Assembly (NCBI RefSeq): GCF_000426505.1
Contig: NZ_AUFM01000019.1
Span: 1 to 64,000 of the forward strand
Reading direction: 5' to 3'
From: Nisaea denitrificans DSM 18348
GTDB lineage: Bacteria; Pseudomonadota; Alphaproteobacteria; Thalassobaculales; Thalassobaculaceae
DNA length: 64,000 nt
Shown: positions 55,387 through 63,519 of the stretch, piece after piece
Layout of the letters: the number at the start of each line of letters is the position of its first letter
Position numbering within the stretch: the stretch's first letter is position 1
Program-made: the position numbers and the translations under genes
Notes under the pieces: model-generated
What the model saw: the letters and a program-made list of their open reading frames with translations, nothing else
Databases searched by the model: none
Told to the model about the DNA's origin: nothing

Positions 55387-56391
55387 TCATTCCGGATACA
55401 CGTGCCGGAAGAGTTCTTCCGCGTCCGGGAAGGGGCTGTTCTTGGCGGCAGTGAAGGCGGCTTCGATCTCTTTGCGAAGAGTGTTTTCCTCGGCATCCAG
55501 CCAAGCCCGATCCACAGAACCATCCTCGATCAGGCGGTCGCGATAGGTATCGACCGGGCAGCGGGCTTTCCAGTTTTCGAGTTCTTCGGCGCTGCGATAG
55601 CCGAGATGGGTATCGTCGAGCGGGCCGCAATGCTCCATCCAGCGGTAGGTGTGGAATTCAAGCAGCGTCGGGCCGCCGCCGTTTCGGGCCTTGTTCACCG
55701 CATGCTCCGCAAGCCGCCAGACTTCTTCCACATCGTTACCATCGCCGTCGAAACTCTCCATTCCATTCGGCGGCCCAAGGCGGCGCACTGTCTGGTTCTC
55801 CGGTTGGCGGGTCTCCAGTAGTGTGTGCACGGAAAAGAGATTGTTCTCGCAGACGAAGATGATCGGCAGCTTGTTCACACCGGCGAAGTTCAATGCTTCG
55901 TGAAAAGCGCCTTCCTCGGTGGAGCCGTCGCCGAAATAGATCACGATGACACGGTCTTCACCGCGCCGCCGCGCGGCCCAGGCATCCCCCACACCGACAG
56001 AAATCGTGCTGGCGAGGATCGGTGCGGAGCAGATGAAACCGGCATCGAGGTCGATCAGGTGCTGGCTGCCGCCTTTGCCGTCCGCGCAGCCGTCGGACTT
56101 GCCGTAGATCTCCGCGATCATCGCCGGCATGTCGCCGCCCTTGGCCAGATAATGGCCATGGCTGCGATGGGCGCTATAGACGTGATCCTGCTTTTGCAGG
56201 TGGGCAGAGATGCCGGTCGGCGGTGCCTCCTGTCCGATACAGATATGCACCGGGCAGCGCATTTCCTGCTCGGCATAGCGGTCGACGATTGCTTCTTCGA
56301 CACGGCGCGTTCGCAGCATGGAACGATAGAGCTCCCGCCGGATATCAACCTCCGGACGGGTGTTCCCGCCGATTGCAGCTTTCGGCGTCAT
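55387..56391 (-). CDS. Thiamine-diphosphate-dependent dehydrogenase E1 alpha subunit
   Basis: From the ATG at 56391, 334 residues. Thiamine-diphosphate motif YFGDGSTEEGAFHEALNFAG followed by LPIIFVCENN, plus VYSAHRSHGHYLAKGGD with the catalytic-type His pair and a DGKGGSQHLID block. This is the standard E1 alpha fold of pyruvate/acetoin dehydrogenases. It lies between a GMD-like dehydratase gene (2-bp gap) and the beta subunit gene. Placement in a sugar operon, with no E2/E3, suggests that it adds or removes a two- or three-carbon unit on a sugar precursor; this is inference. Confidence 0.87.
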   Translation of the reverse strand: MTPKAAIGGNTRPEVDIRRELYRSMLRTRRVEEAIVDRYAEQEMRCPVHICIGQEAPPTGISAHLQKQDHVYSAHRSHGHYLAKGGDMPAMIAEIYGKSDGCADGKGGSQHLIDLDAGFICSAPILASTISVGVGDAWAARRRGEDRVIVIYFGDGSTEEGAFHEALNFAGVNKLPIIFVCENNLFSVHTLLETRQPENQTVRRLGPPNGMESFDGDGNDVEEVWRLAEHAVNKARNGGGPTLLEFHTYRWMEHCGPLDDTHLGYRSAEELENWKARCPVDTYRDRLIEDGSVDRAWLDAEENTLRKEIEAAFTAAKNSPFPDAEELFRHVYPE

Positions 56392-56393
56392 GC

Positions 56394-57386
56394 TCACCCC
56401 CGCAGCGTGTAACCGGTTGGCCAGTCCTTGATCTGGTCCCAGTAGGTGTCGGCCCACTCGACCATTTCGGCGAGGCCCTGTTCCCAGCCGATCTCCGCTT
56501 CCCAGCCGACATCGCGCTTGATGGCGCTGCTGTCGAGCCAGTAGCGGGAATCCTGCCCGAGGCGCTCGCCAGCAACCTCGCAGATGTCCTCGAACGGTTT
56601 GCCAAGCGCATCGGCACAGAGCTCGACGACGCGGCGGATCGATGTCGGCTCGGCCGAGCCCGCATTGTAGATCGTGCCGAGCGGCGCCTTTTCTGCAACC
56701 AGATGGATGGCGCGGCCAAGATCGCGGGCATGAACGTAGGACTTTTCCGCCTTGCCGCCGCCATGCAGGGGAAGTTTCTCGCCCTTTTTAGCCATCACGA
56801 TGGTCCGCGGGATAACCCGGTGCAGCAGCTGGCCAGGGCAATAAGCATTGCAGGGCCGGATAATATTCATCGGGAAGGACAAATGCTTCGAGACCGCCAT
56901 CAGGTGCAGATCGAACGCAGCCTTTGACGCCGAATAGGGGCTGGACGGACGGATCGGGTCGTCTTCCTTCGCCGCATGCTCGACGGAGCCGTACAGCTCG
57001 GAGGTGCCGATCTGGATGAAGCGTTCAAGGTAGTCTCGCTTGGCCAGTTCCTCGGTCAGATGCGAAAGGCCGACGCAGTTGGTCTCGAAGAAGCGCCACG
57101 AATGTTTCCAGGAAACCGCGCCTTCGCCCTGCGCGGCGAAGCAGACCACGACGTCCGGCTTTTTCTCGTCCAGCAGCTCAAGCAGAAGGTCGAGCTCATA
57201 GGTGATGTGGCGGGCATGATATTCGTATTTCGGGTGACTCTCGATATCGAGCGAGAAAGGCGCCGGGCGCAAGGGGTTGCGGCCGATACCGATCACTTTC
57301 TTCGGGTCGGCATTGTCGAGCAGGTATTTCGCGGCATGGATACCGAAGCTGCCGCCGCCGCCGAGAATTGCATAGGTTTTTGTCAT
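56394..57386 (-). CDS. NAD-dependent sugar epimerase/dehydratase (GMD/RmlB-like SDR)
   Basis: 330 residues of the extended SDR family: TYAILGGGGSFGIHAAKYLL, an active-site QIGTSELYGSVEHAA (Thr-Ser-Glu, as in GDP-mannose 4,6-dehydratase), [19 protein letters not shown] with intact Tyr/Lys, and RPCNAYCPGQLLHRVIPR. The Glu after Ser and the intact YxxxK fit a 4,6-dehydratase producing a 4-keto-6-deoxy sugar, but an epimerase is possible. It belongs to the minus-strand operon SIS-transaldolase-SDR-this gene-E1 alpha-E1 beta. Confidence 0.84.
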   Translation of the reverse strand: MTKTYAILGGGGSFGIHAAKYLLDNADPKKVIGIGRNPLRPAPFSLDIESHPKYEYHARHITYELDLLLELLDEKKPDVVVCFAAQGEGAVSWKHSWRFFETNCVGLSHLTEELAKRDYLERFIQIGTSELYGSVEHAAKEDDPIRPSSPYSASKAAFDLHLMAVSKHLSFPMNIIRPCNAYCPGQLLHRVIPRTIVMAKKGEKLPLHGGGKAEKSYVHARDLGRAIHLVAEKAPLGTIYNAGSAEPTSIRRVVELCADALGKPFEDICEVAGERLGQDSRYWLDSSAIKRDVGWEAEIGWEQGLAEMVEWADTYWDQIKDWPTGYTLRG

Positions 57387-57417
57387 TATCTCGCTGCTCT
57401 TTGTTTGCCGAGAATCA

Positions 57418-57466
57418 CCTGACCCGGAGCCACCCTGCGGCAGCTCCGGAATATCAGCAGGTCAGG
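57418..57466. repeat. Inverted repeat in an operon gap
   Basis: CCTGACC (57418-57424) pairs with GGTCAGG (57460-57466), and inside it CCGGAGC (57424-57430) pairs with GCTCCGG (57443-57449). No T-run follows on the minus strand, so it is not a typical terminator; it may stabilise mRNA ends or reduce read-through. Confidence 0.35.
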
Positions 57467-57467
57467 G

Positions 57468-58490
57468 TCAGGACGCGTTGATCGCCTTGAGCCTTTTGAC
57501 ATTGTAGTAGAAATCATCGGTCATCGGCTCGGGCAGCTTGTCCGCCTTGAACGCGGTGACGAGATCGCGGACGGCATCCTCGATGGAGTGCGCCGGGCGG
57601 AAGCCGAGCTTGTCCGCGATCTTGTCGGAATTGATGTGGTAGGAGCGGTTGTCATCGCTCGGCGTGGTGACGAGTTCGATGTCCCCAAGCTCCGGCATTT
57701 CCTGCTCGACCACCTTCTTGACGATCCTGGCGATATCCATGATCGACTGGTTCTGGTAGCCGGCATTGAAGGTCTCGCCGGCGATTTTCTCGTCCTCGAC
57801 CTCAAGCAGCATCTTGTAGAGATTGCACATGTCCTGAATGTGCAGGTTCGGGCGCAGCTGGTCGCCGCCGAACACGGTGATCTTGCCGTTATTGATGGCG
57901 TGGTTGGTCAGGATATTGACCGAGAGATCCAGGCGTTGGCGCGGACCGTAACCGCAAACCGTGGCCGGACGAATTGTCACGCAGACGAAGTCCGGGCTCT
58001 GATGCTTGAACAGCAGCGGCTCGCACAGGCCCTTGAACTTGTTGTAGAGGGTCAGCGGCAACAGCGGGTGATCCTCTTTCACGTCGGGCTGGTCGGAGAC
58101 ACCGTAGACGGAGCTGGAGGAGGCATAGATGAAGCGTTTCACGCCAGCTGCCTTGGCGGCGATCACCATCGGCTCGAAGGCGTCGAAATTGATGGTCTCG
58201 CTCAGAGATTCGTTCAGCTCGAAGCTGGCATCGTTGGAGATGCAGGCGAGATTGATCACCGCATCGCAGCCCTTGAGGGCTGCTGACAAAGCCGCCGTGT
58301 CGCGGATGTCGCCTTTGACGGAGGTCAGCTTGGGATCGTTCTTCGGCAGAAAGTCATCACCGAAGAATTGAATGTCGTAGGAGACGACTTCGTAGCCCTG
58401 ATCCAGCAGTTGGGGGATCAGCAGGCTTCCCACATATCCGGCCCCACCCGTAACCAGGACCTTCTTGAATCGATTTGCCAACGGGTTCAC
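57468..58490 (-). CDS. NAD-dependent epimerase/dehydratase (SDR)
   Basis: 340 residues: KVLVTGGAGYVGSLLIPQLL, VVSYDIQFFGDDFL, NLACISNDASFELNESL, then YASSSSVYGVSDQP and LTLYNKFKGLCEPLL with Tyr and Lys of the SDR active site, and RPATVCGYGPRQRLDLSVNI. It is close to UDP-glucose-4-epimerase-like proteins of surface-glycan clusters. Substrate unknown. A 49-bp inverted repeat (57418-57466) lies between its stop and the next gene of the operon. Confidence 0.85.
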   Translation of the reverse strand: MNPLANRFKKVLVTGGAGYVGSLLIPQLLDQGYEVVSYDIQFFGDDFLPKNDPKLTSVKGDIRDTAALSAALKGCDAVINLACISNDASFELNESLSETINFDAFEPMVIAAKAAGVKRFIYASSSSVYGVSDQPDVKEDHPLLPLTLYNKFKGLCEPLLFKHQSPDFVCVTIRPATVCGYGPRQRLDLSVNILTNHAINNGKITVFGGDQLRPNLHIQDMCNLYKMLLEVEDEKIAGETFNAGYQNQSIMDIARIVKKVVEQEMPELGDIELVTTPSDDNRSYHINSDKIADKLGFRPAHSIEDAVRDLVTAFKADKLPEPMTDDFYYNVKRLKAINAS

Positions 58491-58526
58491 TCCCCTGAAT
58501 TTGTCTGCTTCAGACCGATTAAAATT

Positions 58527-59285
58527 CTAGTCGGTGACAATACTGTAGCCAGCCGACGTTGCGTCATCGAAGAACATCTTCACCGTCTCAAGTGAGAATG
58601 CATCCAGATCCTTGCCGATATTAACCAGCTTCATCAGTAGATCATCAGTAACCGTGATGATGTCACAGCCTGCTGCATCGGCCTGGAACAGGTTCAGCAC
58701 TTCGCGCGGGCTTGCCCAGAGCAGTTTCGCCGCCGGTTTGTCACCGAGAAGGTTCTTGCAGTGCTGCATTACGGGCACCGGGTCGCAGCCGGTATCGGCG
58801 ATACGTCCGGCGAAGACGGAGACGATGGCAGGTGTGTCGGCATGTAAAGCCGCACTGACAGCCTGGACCTGCGCCGCAGTCATGATGGCTGTTACATTTA
58901 CCGAGATGCCCTCAGCGGACAGCAGGCGGATCAGCGACGTTGCGGACTCGCCTTTGGTGTTGGTTACCGGGATCTTGACCGAAACATTGCTTCCCCAGGA
59001 TGCAATCCGTCGGGCCTGTTTTTCCATTGTCGAAAAATCGTCAGCGAATACCTCAAAGCTGATCGGCCGCCCATCGACCAGAGCGAGCGCGTCTTTGGCG
59101 AAGCGCTCATAGTTCTGGATACCGCTCTTGCGCATGAGGGTCGGATTCGTCGTGAAACCTTTGATCAAAGGGTCCTTGGCGCGCGCGGCGATGGTTGCGA
59201 GGTCGGCCCCGTCGGCGTAAACGGCCACTGATAATGCGGAGACGGAAGCCGGGGAGAGGGCGATTTTGTCCTCTGCCATCACCAT
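58527..59285 (-). CDS. Transaldolase / fructose-6-phosphate aldolase-like protein
   Basis: 252 residues of the short transaldolase family. AVYADGADLATIAARAKDPL, the FTTNPTLMRKSGIQNYERFA motif, VSVKIPVTNTKGESA with the Schiff-base Lys, SVNVTAIMTAAQVQAVSAAL and a VSVFAGRIADTG block are all typical. It transfers a three-carbon unit or makes an aldol bond between sugar phosphates, and could build a seven- or eight-carbon ketose. The in-frame ATG at 59279 overlaps the SIS stop as TGATG; either it or the ATG at 59285 could be used. Confidence 0.85.
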   Translation of the reverse strand: MVMAEDKIALSPASVSALSVAVYADGADLATIAARAKDPLIKGFTTNPTLMRKSGIQNYERFAKDALALVDGRPISFEVFADDFSTMEKQARRIASWGSNVSVKIPVTNTKGESATSLIRLLSAEGISVNVTAIMTAAQVQAVSAALHADTPAIVSVFAGRIADTGCDPVPVMQHCKNLLGDKPAAKLLWASPREVLNLFQADAAGCDIITVTDDLLMKLVNIGKDLDAFSLETVKMFFDDATSAGYSIVTD

Positions 59286-59863
59286 TTCGTCTCGGCAATC
59301 TGCAGTTGGGGATGGCTGACGAGGGCGTGCCAGATCACAGACTGGAAAGCCTCGGAAAGCGGAGTGACCAGGCTCGGGTCGACCTGGGGGACGACGATAG
59401 CGTGGGTGCTATGCCGTGCCGCGTGACCCTGATCGCGTCCGACGACCGAACAGATCGCCATGCCGCACTCGCGCGCAAGGTCAATCGCGTGCACCAGATT
59501 CATCGAAACGCCGCGTTCCGCATCGCCGCCGCCGACGGAGAATATCAGCAGCGCATCCTCGGCCCGTGCCCGGCTGGTTTTCAGCCACTCGCGAAAAACG
59601 GTTTCCCATCCTTCGTCGTTGGTGCGGGCGGTGAGTTCGGAAACATTATCGGTCGGGGCGTAGGCTTCGATGCCGCAGAGTTTGCGGAAATCGTTCACCG
59701 CATGACTTGCATTTCCGGCGCTGCCACCAACACCGAGAATGAACAGCCGCCCGCCGTTATCACGAACGCGCTTGAGCGTTAGCGCCATATCCTCGATCGC
59801 CACCGGATCGAGGGAGCGGCACACTTCACCCGCAAGTTCGAGGAAACGCTGAATATGCGGCAA
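59279..59863 (-). CDS. SIS-domain phosphosugar isomerase-like protein
   Basis: From a TTG at 59863, preceded by GGAG at 6 nt, 194 residues. Key segments: GGRLFILGVGGSAGNASHAV, NVSELTARTNDEGWETVFRE and LIFSVGGGDAERGVSMNLVH. The usual Ser-rich phosphate loop (SxSGxT/S) is SVGGGDAERG, so it diverges from GmhA. The open frame upstream to 59947 lacks a Shine-Dalgarno sequence. First gene of the six-gene minus-strand operon. It probably interconverts ketose and aldose phosphates upstream or downstream of the transaldolase. Confidence 0.82.
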   Translation of the reverse strand: MPHIQRFLELAGEVCRSLDPVAIEDMALTLKRVRDNGGRLFILGVGGSAGNASHAVNDFRKLCGIEAYAPTDNVSELTARTNDEGWETVFREWLKTSRARAEDALLIFSVGGGDAERGVSMNLVHAIDLARECGMAICSVVGRDQGHAARHSTHAIVVPQVDPSLVTPLSEAFQSVIWHALVSHPQLQIAETKW

Positions 59864-60081
59864 ACCTAACTCCAAGCAGCCTGTTTCGTATCGAAAACGG
59901 GAAAACGAGACCGCAGGCGTTTTCCCAGAACAAGAAAGCGAATGCAAGTTTCAAGCCATAAGTCTTTTATGACAAGTCCTAGGGACAGTTGCGATTATCG
60001 GCCGCAAGATCGGAGTGGCGTTTCCTTGCTCATGAATGCAGAGTCCGGCGTATATGAGGTTTTAAGCGGAAATATCTCCGA

Positions 60082-61713
60082 GTGAATATTCTGGGCATCC
60101 ATGGAGGCGTCACGCTCAATCAGCACGATGCCGGCGCCGCGCTGATTTGTGACGGCAGGGTCGTGGCCGCTATCGAGGAAGAGCGCCTTCTTCGCATGAA
60201 AGGCGCATATGGCCAGATTCCCATACGCGCCATATCCGCATGCCTCAAGCATGCCGGCCTCTCAATGAATAACATCGACGGGATCGTTCATCCGGGCGAA
60301 ACCTACGATGACATGCCCGGCCGCATTCGGGACTACATCACCTATTATTTTGGTCATTGCCCGCCGGTGGAGATGATCAATCACCAGATGGCGCATCTGG
60401 CATCCGCTTATTTCCATGCGCCGGCCGACGATACTTTCGTGCTGTCCTACGACGCCCAGGGCGACCGTCTCAGCGGGGCGTACGGTATTGCGGATACCGG
60501 GAAAGGGGTGGAGATACTCGGATCGTTCCCGAACTCGAATTCCCTCGGCATGTTCTACGCAACGATGACGTCCTATCTCGGCTTCATGCCGGGCGAGGAT
60601 GAGTTCAAGGTCATGGGGCTGGCGGCCTACGGTAAAGAGAAATACGACCTGACGGTTTTCGCCAAGCCGACTGCGGACGGCTATCGGGTCGATTCTGAAT
60701 TTATCCGGAGCGATCCCGCCCCGAAATCCCGTCTGGAGCCCTATTATAGTCAGAAACTCGTCGATTTGCTCGGCGAGCCCCGACGCCTTGGCGAGCCGAT
60801 AGACCAGCGTTTGATGGATGTCGCCTTTGCCACACAGCAGGCACTGGAGGCTTGTGCGGTTTCGCTTGTCGAGATGATCCAGAAAAAAACCGGCCGGTCA
60901 CGGCTGGCTCTTGCCGGTGGCGTCGGCCTGAACTGTTCGGCCAATCTGAAGCTCGACCGGCTGCCGTCTCTCAAGGACTTCTTCGTGCAGCCCGCTTCGT
61001 CCGACCGCGGGCTGGCTCTTGGCTGCGCTTACCATGGAGCTTTCGCCTCGGGCGACCGCCCGGAGCCTCTCTCGAACGTCTATCTCGGCCCATCCATCTC
61101 TGCCGCCGACGATACGATCAAGTCCGCGCTGGATCTGACCGGCATGGCATTCCGTGAGAGCGGTGCGCCGGAAGAAGAGGTAGCGCGCTGGCTGGCCGAG
61201 GGAAAGATTGTCGGCTGGTTTCAGGGCCGCTCCGAGTTTGGCCCGCGGGCGCTGGGGAATCGCTCGATCCTAGCAGATCCGCGCAGCGTGGAGATGAAGG
61301 ATGTAGTCAATGCCCGTGTGAAGTTCCGCGAGGAATTCCGCCCGTTCGCGCCGGCGACGCTTGAGGAAGAGGCATCCACTCTGTTCGAGATGTCCAAGCC
61401 TTCTCCTTACATGACCAAGGCATTCCCGGTTCTGGAAGAGAAGAAATCCGTTCTGGGGGGCGTCACCCATCTGAACGGAACCGCTCGGGTGCAGACGGTC
61501 TCGACCGACAGCAATCCGAGGTTTCATGCTGTTATCAAGGCTTTTGCGAACGAGACCGGTGTTCCATCCGTGATGAACACGAGCTTCAACATCAAGGGTC
61601 AGCCGATTGTCGAGTCGCCGCTGGAAGCGATCTCTACCTTTGCCTCGACCGGGCTGGATGCGCTGGTGATGGGTAATTTCATTGTCGAGAAAGCGCGCGC
61701 ACCGCGAACCTAG
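60082..61713 (+). CDS. NodU/CmcH-family carbamoyltransferase
   Basis: A 543-residue O-carbamoyltransferase using carbamoyl phosphate and ATP. N-terminal Kae1-like domain: MNILGIHGGVTLNQHDAGAA, AIEEERLLRMKGAYGQIP, and NHQMAHLASAYFHAP with metal-binding His. C-terminal YrdC-like domain: GWFQGRSEFGPRALGNRSIL, RVKFREEFRPFAPATL, and VMNTSFNIKGQPIVESPLEA. It starts at GTG with a weak Shine-Dalgarno. It probably carbamoylates a hydroxyl of the island's sugar. Its TAG stop shares the palindrome CTAG with the stop of the convergent gene. Confidence 0.92.
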   Translation: MNILGIHGGVTLNQHDAGAALICDGRVVAAIEEERLLRMKGAYGQIPIRAISACLKHAGLSMNNIDGIVHPGETYDDMPGRIRDYITYYFGHCPPVEMINHQMAHLASAYFHAPADDTFVLSYDAQGDRLSGAYGIADTGKGVEILGSFPNSNSLGMFYATMTSYLGFMPGEDEFKVMGLAAYGKEKYDLTVFAKPTADGYRVDSEFIRSDPAPKSRLEPYYSQKLVDLLGEPRRLGEPIDQRLMDVAFATQQALEACAVSLVEMIQKKTGRSRLALAGGVGLNCSANLKLDRLPSLKDFFVQPASSDRGLALGCAYHGAFASGDRPEPLSNVYLGPSISAADDTIKSALDLTGMAFRESGAPEEEVARWLAEGKIVGWFQGRSEFGPRALGNRSILADPRSVEMKDVVNARVKFREEFRPFAPATLEEEASTLFEMSKPSPYMTKAFPVLEEKKSVLGGVTHLNGTARVQTVSTDSNPRFHAVIKAFANETGVPSVMNTSFNIKGQPIVESPLEAISTFASTGLDALVMGNFIVEKARAPRT

Positions 61714-62504
61714 TCAAACCGGGTCCACATCTTCCCCTGGGACGCGAAATTTCCGAGATCTTGCTCGACTTTGCTGTTTGGGAGTACGCGAAAGTCGAGA
61801 CTGAAGCGGATGTCTGTGCTCTCGTTGCTTGCTGCGCCATGAATTAGATTGGTGTCAAAGATCACATAATGATCCTCAGGCAGCGAGATTCGCTTGATGT
61901 TCGAAAAATCAACGCCCCCTGTGATGGTTTTCACATCATAGAGCAGTCCGATTTTGTGGCCTGACGAATGTTTCGCAACTGTGCTGCTCTTTTCGCCTTC
62001 ATTTATAGTCTCGATATTCGCGTCCGGAATATTCTGGCTTTCGGGAACGTACTGTAAGCTGTTGAGGGGTGTCACATTTAATAATGGAATCCAAATATTG
62101 ATTCCATATTTCATGTTCTCATTCCAAAAAGATTCCCGATGAAATCCAACATTTTCTTGAATTTTCTTTTTATCTGGGCGTGTCGCTCGAAGGTATGAAA
62201 TTCTGGTGACTAATAAATCATCAATTTTAAGAATTTTTTCGATTTTTTGTTTTTCAAGGCGGCAGAACTCAGTTGTGAAAGATAGCGCGTTTATTTCATC
62301 TTGCGCTTTGGCGACGATCGACCGGTAGGCTTCATCGTCCATCGACGTGTAATATTGTGCCGCTTCAGGAAAATGGCGGTTTACCCGGGCGCGAATATCT
62401 GAAATCAAGCGACTGCTTGTCTCATGCATCCGAAAAGCAAAAATGCCGGATTTTTTATATTCGGCGATCTGTTCCTGGCTGAGTTCAAGCATGTCTGACG
62501 CCAT
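61710..62504 (-). CDS. Phytanoyl-CoA dioxygenase-like Fe(II)/2-oxoglutarate oxygenase
   Basis: 264 residues from the ATG at 62504. Features of the PhyH-like fold: VGFHRESFWNENMKYGINIW, with an HxE metal pair in place of the usual HxD, IPLLNVTPLNSLQYVPES, and distal DTNLIHGAASNESTDIRFSLDFRV with the second His and a 2-oxoglutarate-binding Arg. It may hydroxylate a sugar or lipid. The gene is clearly more AT-rich than its neighbours (many AAA, ATT, AAT codons), like the GSCFA gene at 41329, and so may be a recent import. Confidence 0.75.
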   Translation of the reverse strand: MASDMLELSQEQIAEYKKSGIFAFRMHETSSRLISDIRARVNRHFPEAAQYYTSMDDEAYRSIVAKAQDEINALSFTTEFCRLEKQKIEKILKIDDLLVTRISYLRATRPDKKKIQENVGFHRESFWNENMKYGINIWIPLLNVTPLNSLQYVPESQNIPDANIETINEGEKSSTVAKHSSGHKIGLLYDVKTITGGVDFSNIKRISLPEDHYVIFDTNLIHGAASNESTDIRFSLDFRVLPNSKVEQDLGNFASQGKMWTRFD

Positions 62505-62619
62505 CTTCAATTTAAGGGATCCTATTGATGAAGCCCGAGAGGCCCGCTGATGCCGTTCTCAATATCATGGTGATGACGCTCTTCGAACATATTAACCGAT
62601 CTTGGCAGAGACGCGCATT

Positions 62620-63519
62620 CTAAGCGCCTTGAGCGAAGTCCCGCGTAAATTGCCTGATTGTTTCCATTATGCTGCGAGGTCGGTAGCCCAGTTTTTTAGC
62701 GGCGGAATTGTCAATTCCGAACGGTGGTTGATTCGCGGGCGAAGTTTTCAGCCTGGACTTTGAATCGAGATCGCTCCGCATCTGATGCAGGATTTCTGCG
62801 AGGCACGGTCCAGAGGTGGATCCGATGGGTACTCTAACATCTGGTGGTAAATGGCTCGTCACGGCAAGTTTGACGAAGAACTTCGCTACGTCTGTTGCGA
62901 GGACGGCATTGTTGAATTTGAAGTCCGGTGAGGAGTAGGTCAGATCTTTATTCTGTATCAAGCGCTGGGCCATGCGGACAAGCCAGTTCTCCGGGTGGGC
63001 ACCGCGTCCGAGGACTGCAGGAAGCCTGACTGAAAAGACGGAAGCTACTTCCGGCGCCTCGGCGAGGAGCTGCTCCGCCAACAACTTGGATGCTCCATAT
63101 TCTGACGGAGATATTGGTGCCGTCTCTGTGGAAACCATTCCACCTTCCGGCTTTCCATATACCGAAGTACTCGAGGCGTTCACGATCGAGGAGCCCTTTG
63201 AGGCGCGGCAAAGGCCGAGGACGTTGCGTGTGATCCGGTTATTGATTTCAGCGCCGTGCGGGCTGTCGCCCGACGACATGCGGTCGAAAGCAAGGTGAAT
63301 GATTATGTGCGGGCTGTCTGACGGTGGGGACCAGTCGAGTCTGGAGGCGGACAGGTCGGCCTCGACGGGCTTAATTCGTGCGGATAGGCTGTGGCGTGTG
63401 CAGGTGGCTACCGCCTGTCGGGAAAGGGCGAAAGTATCGACCCCTTCCGCATCAAGGGCCTTGAGCACATATTCTCCCAGAAACGATCCTGCACCTGTCA
63501 GAATAACGGGTGGGGTCAC
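62620..63519 (-). CDS. NAD-dependent epimerase/dehydratase (SDR)
   Basis: 299 residues starting at GTG (GGGA 9 nt upstream): VILTGAGSFLGEYVLKALDA, VNASSTSVYGKPEGGMVSTE, SPSEYGASKLLAEQLLAEAP with an intact Tyr/Lys pair, and SVRLPAVLGRGAHPENWLVR. It is a compact extended SDR, probably acting on a nucleotide sugar. The gap of 115 bp to the dioxygenase gene upstream in coordinates shows no feature. It is the last complete gene of the island. Confidence 0.83.
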   Translation of the reverse strand: MTPPVILTGAGSFLGEYVLKALDAEGVDTFALSRQAVATCTRHSLSARIKPVEADLSASRLDWSPPSDSPHIIIHLAFDRMSSGDSPHGAEINNRITRNVLGLCRASKGSSIVNASSTSVYGKPEGGMVSTETAPISPSEYGASKLLAEQLLAEAPEVASVFSVRLPAVLGRGAHPENWLVRMAQRLIQNKDLTYSSPDFKFNNAVLATDVAKFFVKLAVTSHLPPDVRVPIGSTSGPCLAEILHQMRSDLDSKSRLKTSPANQPPFGIDNSAAKKLGYRPRSIMETIRQFTRDFAQGA

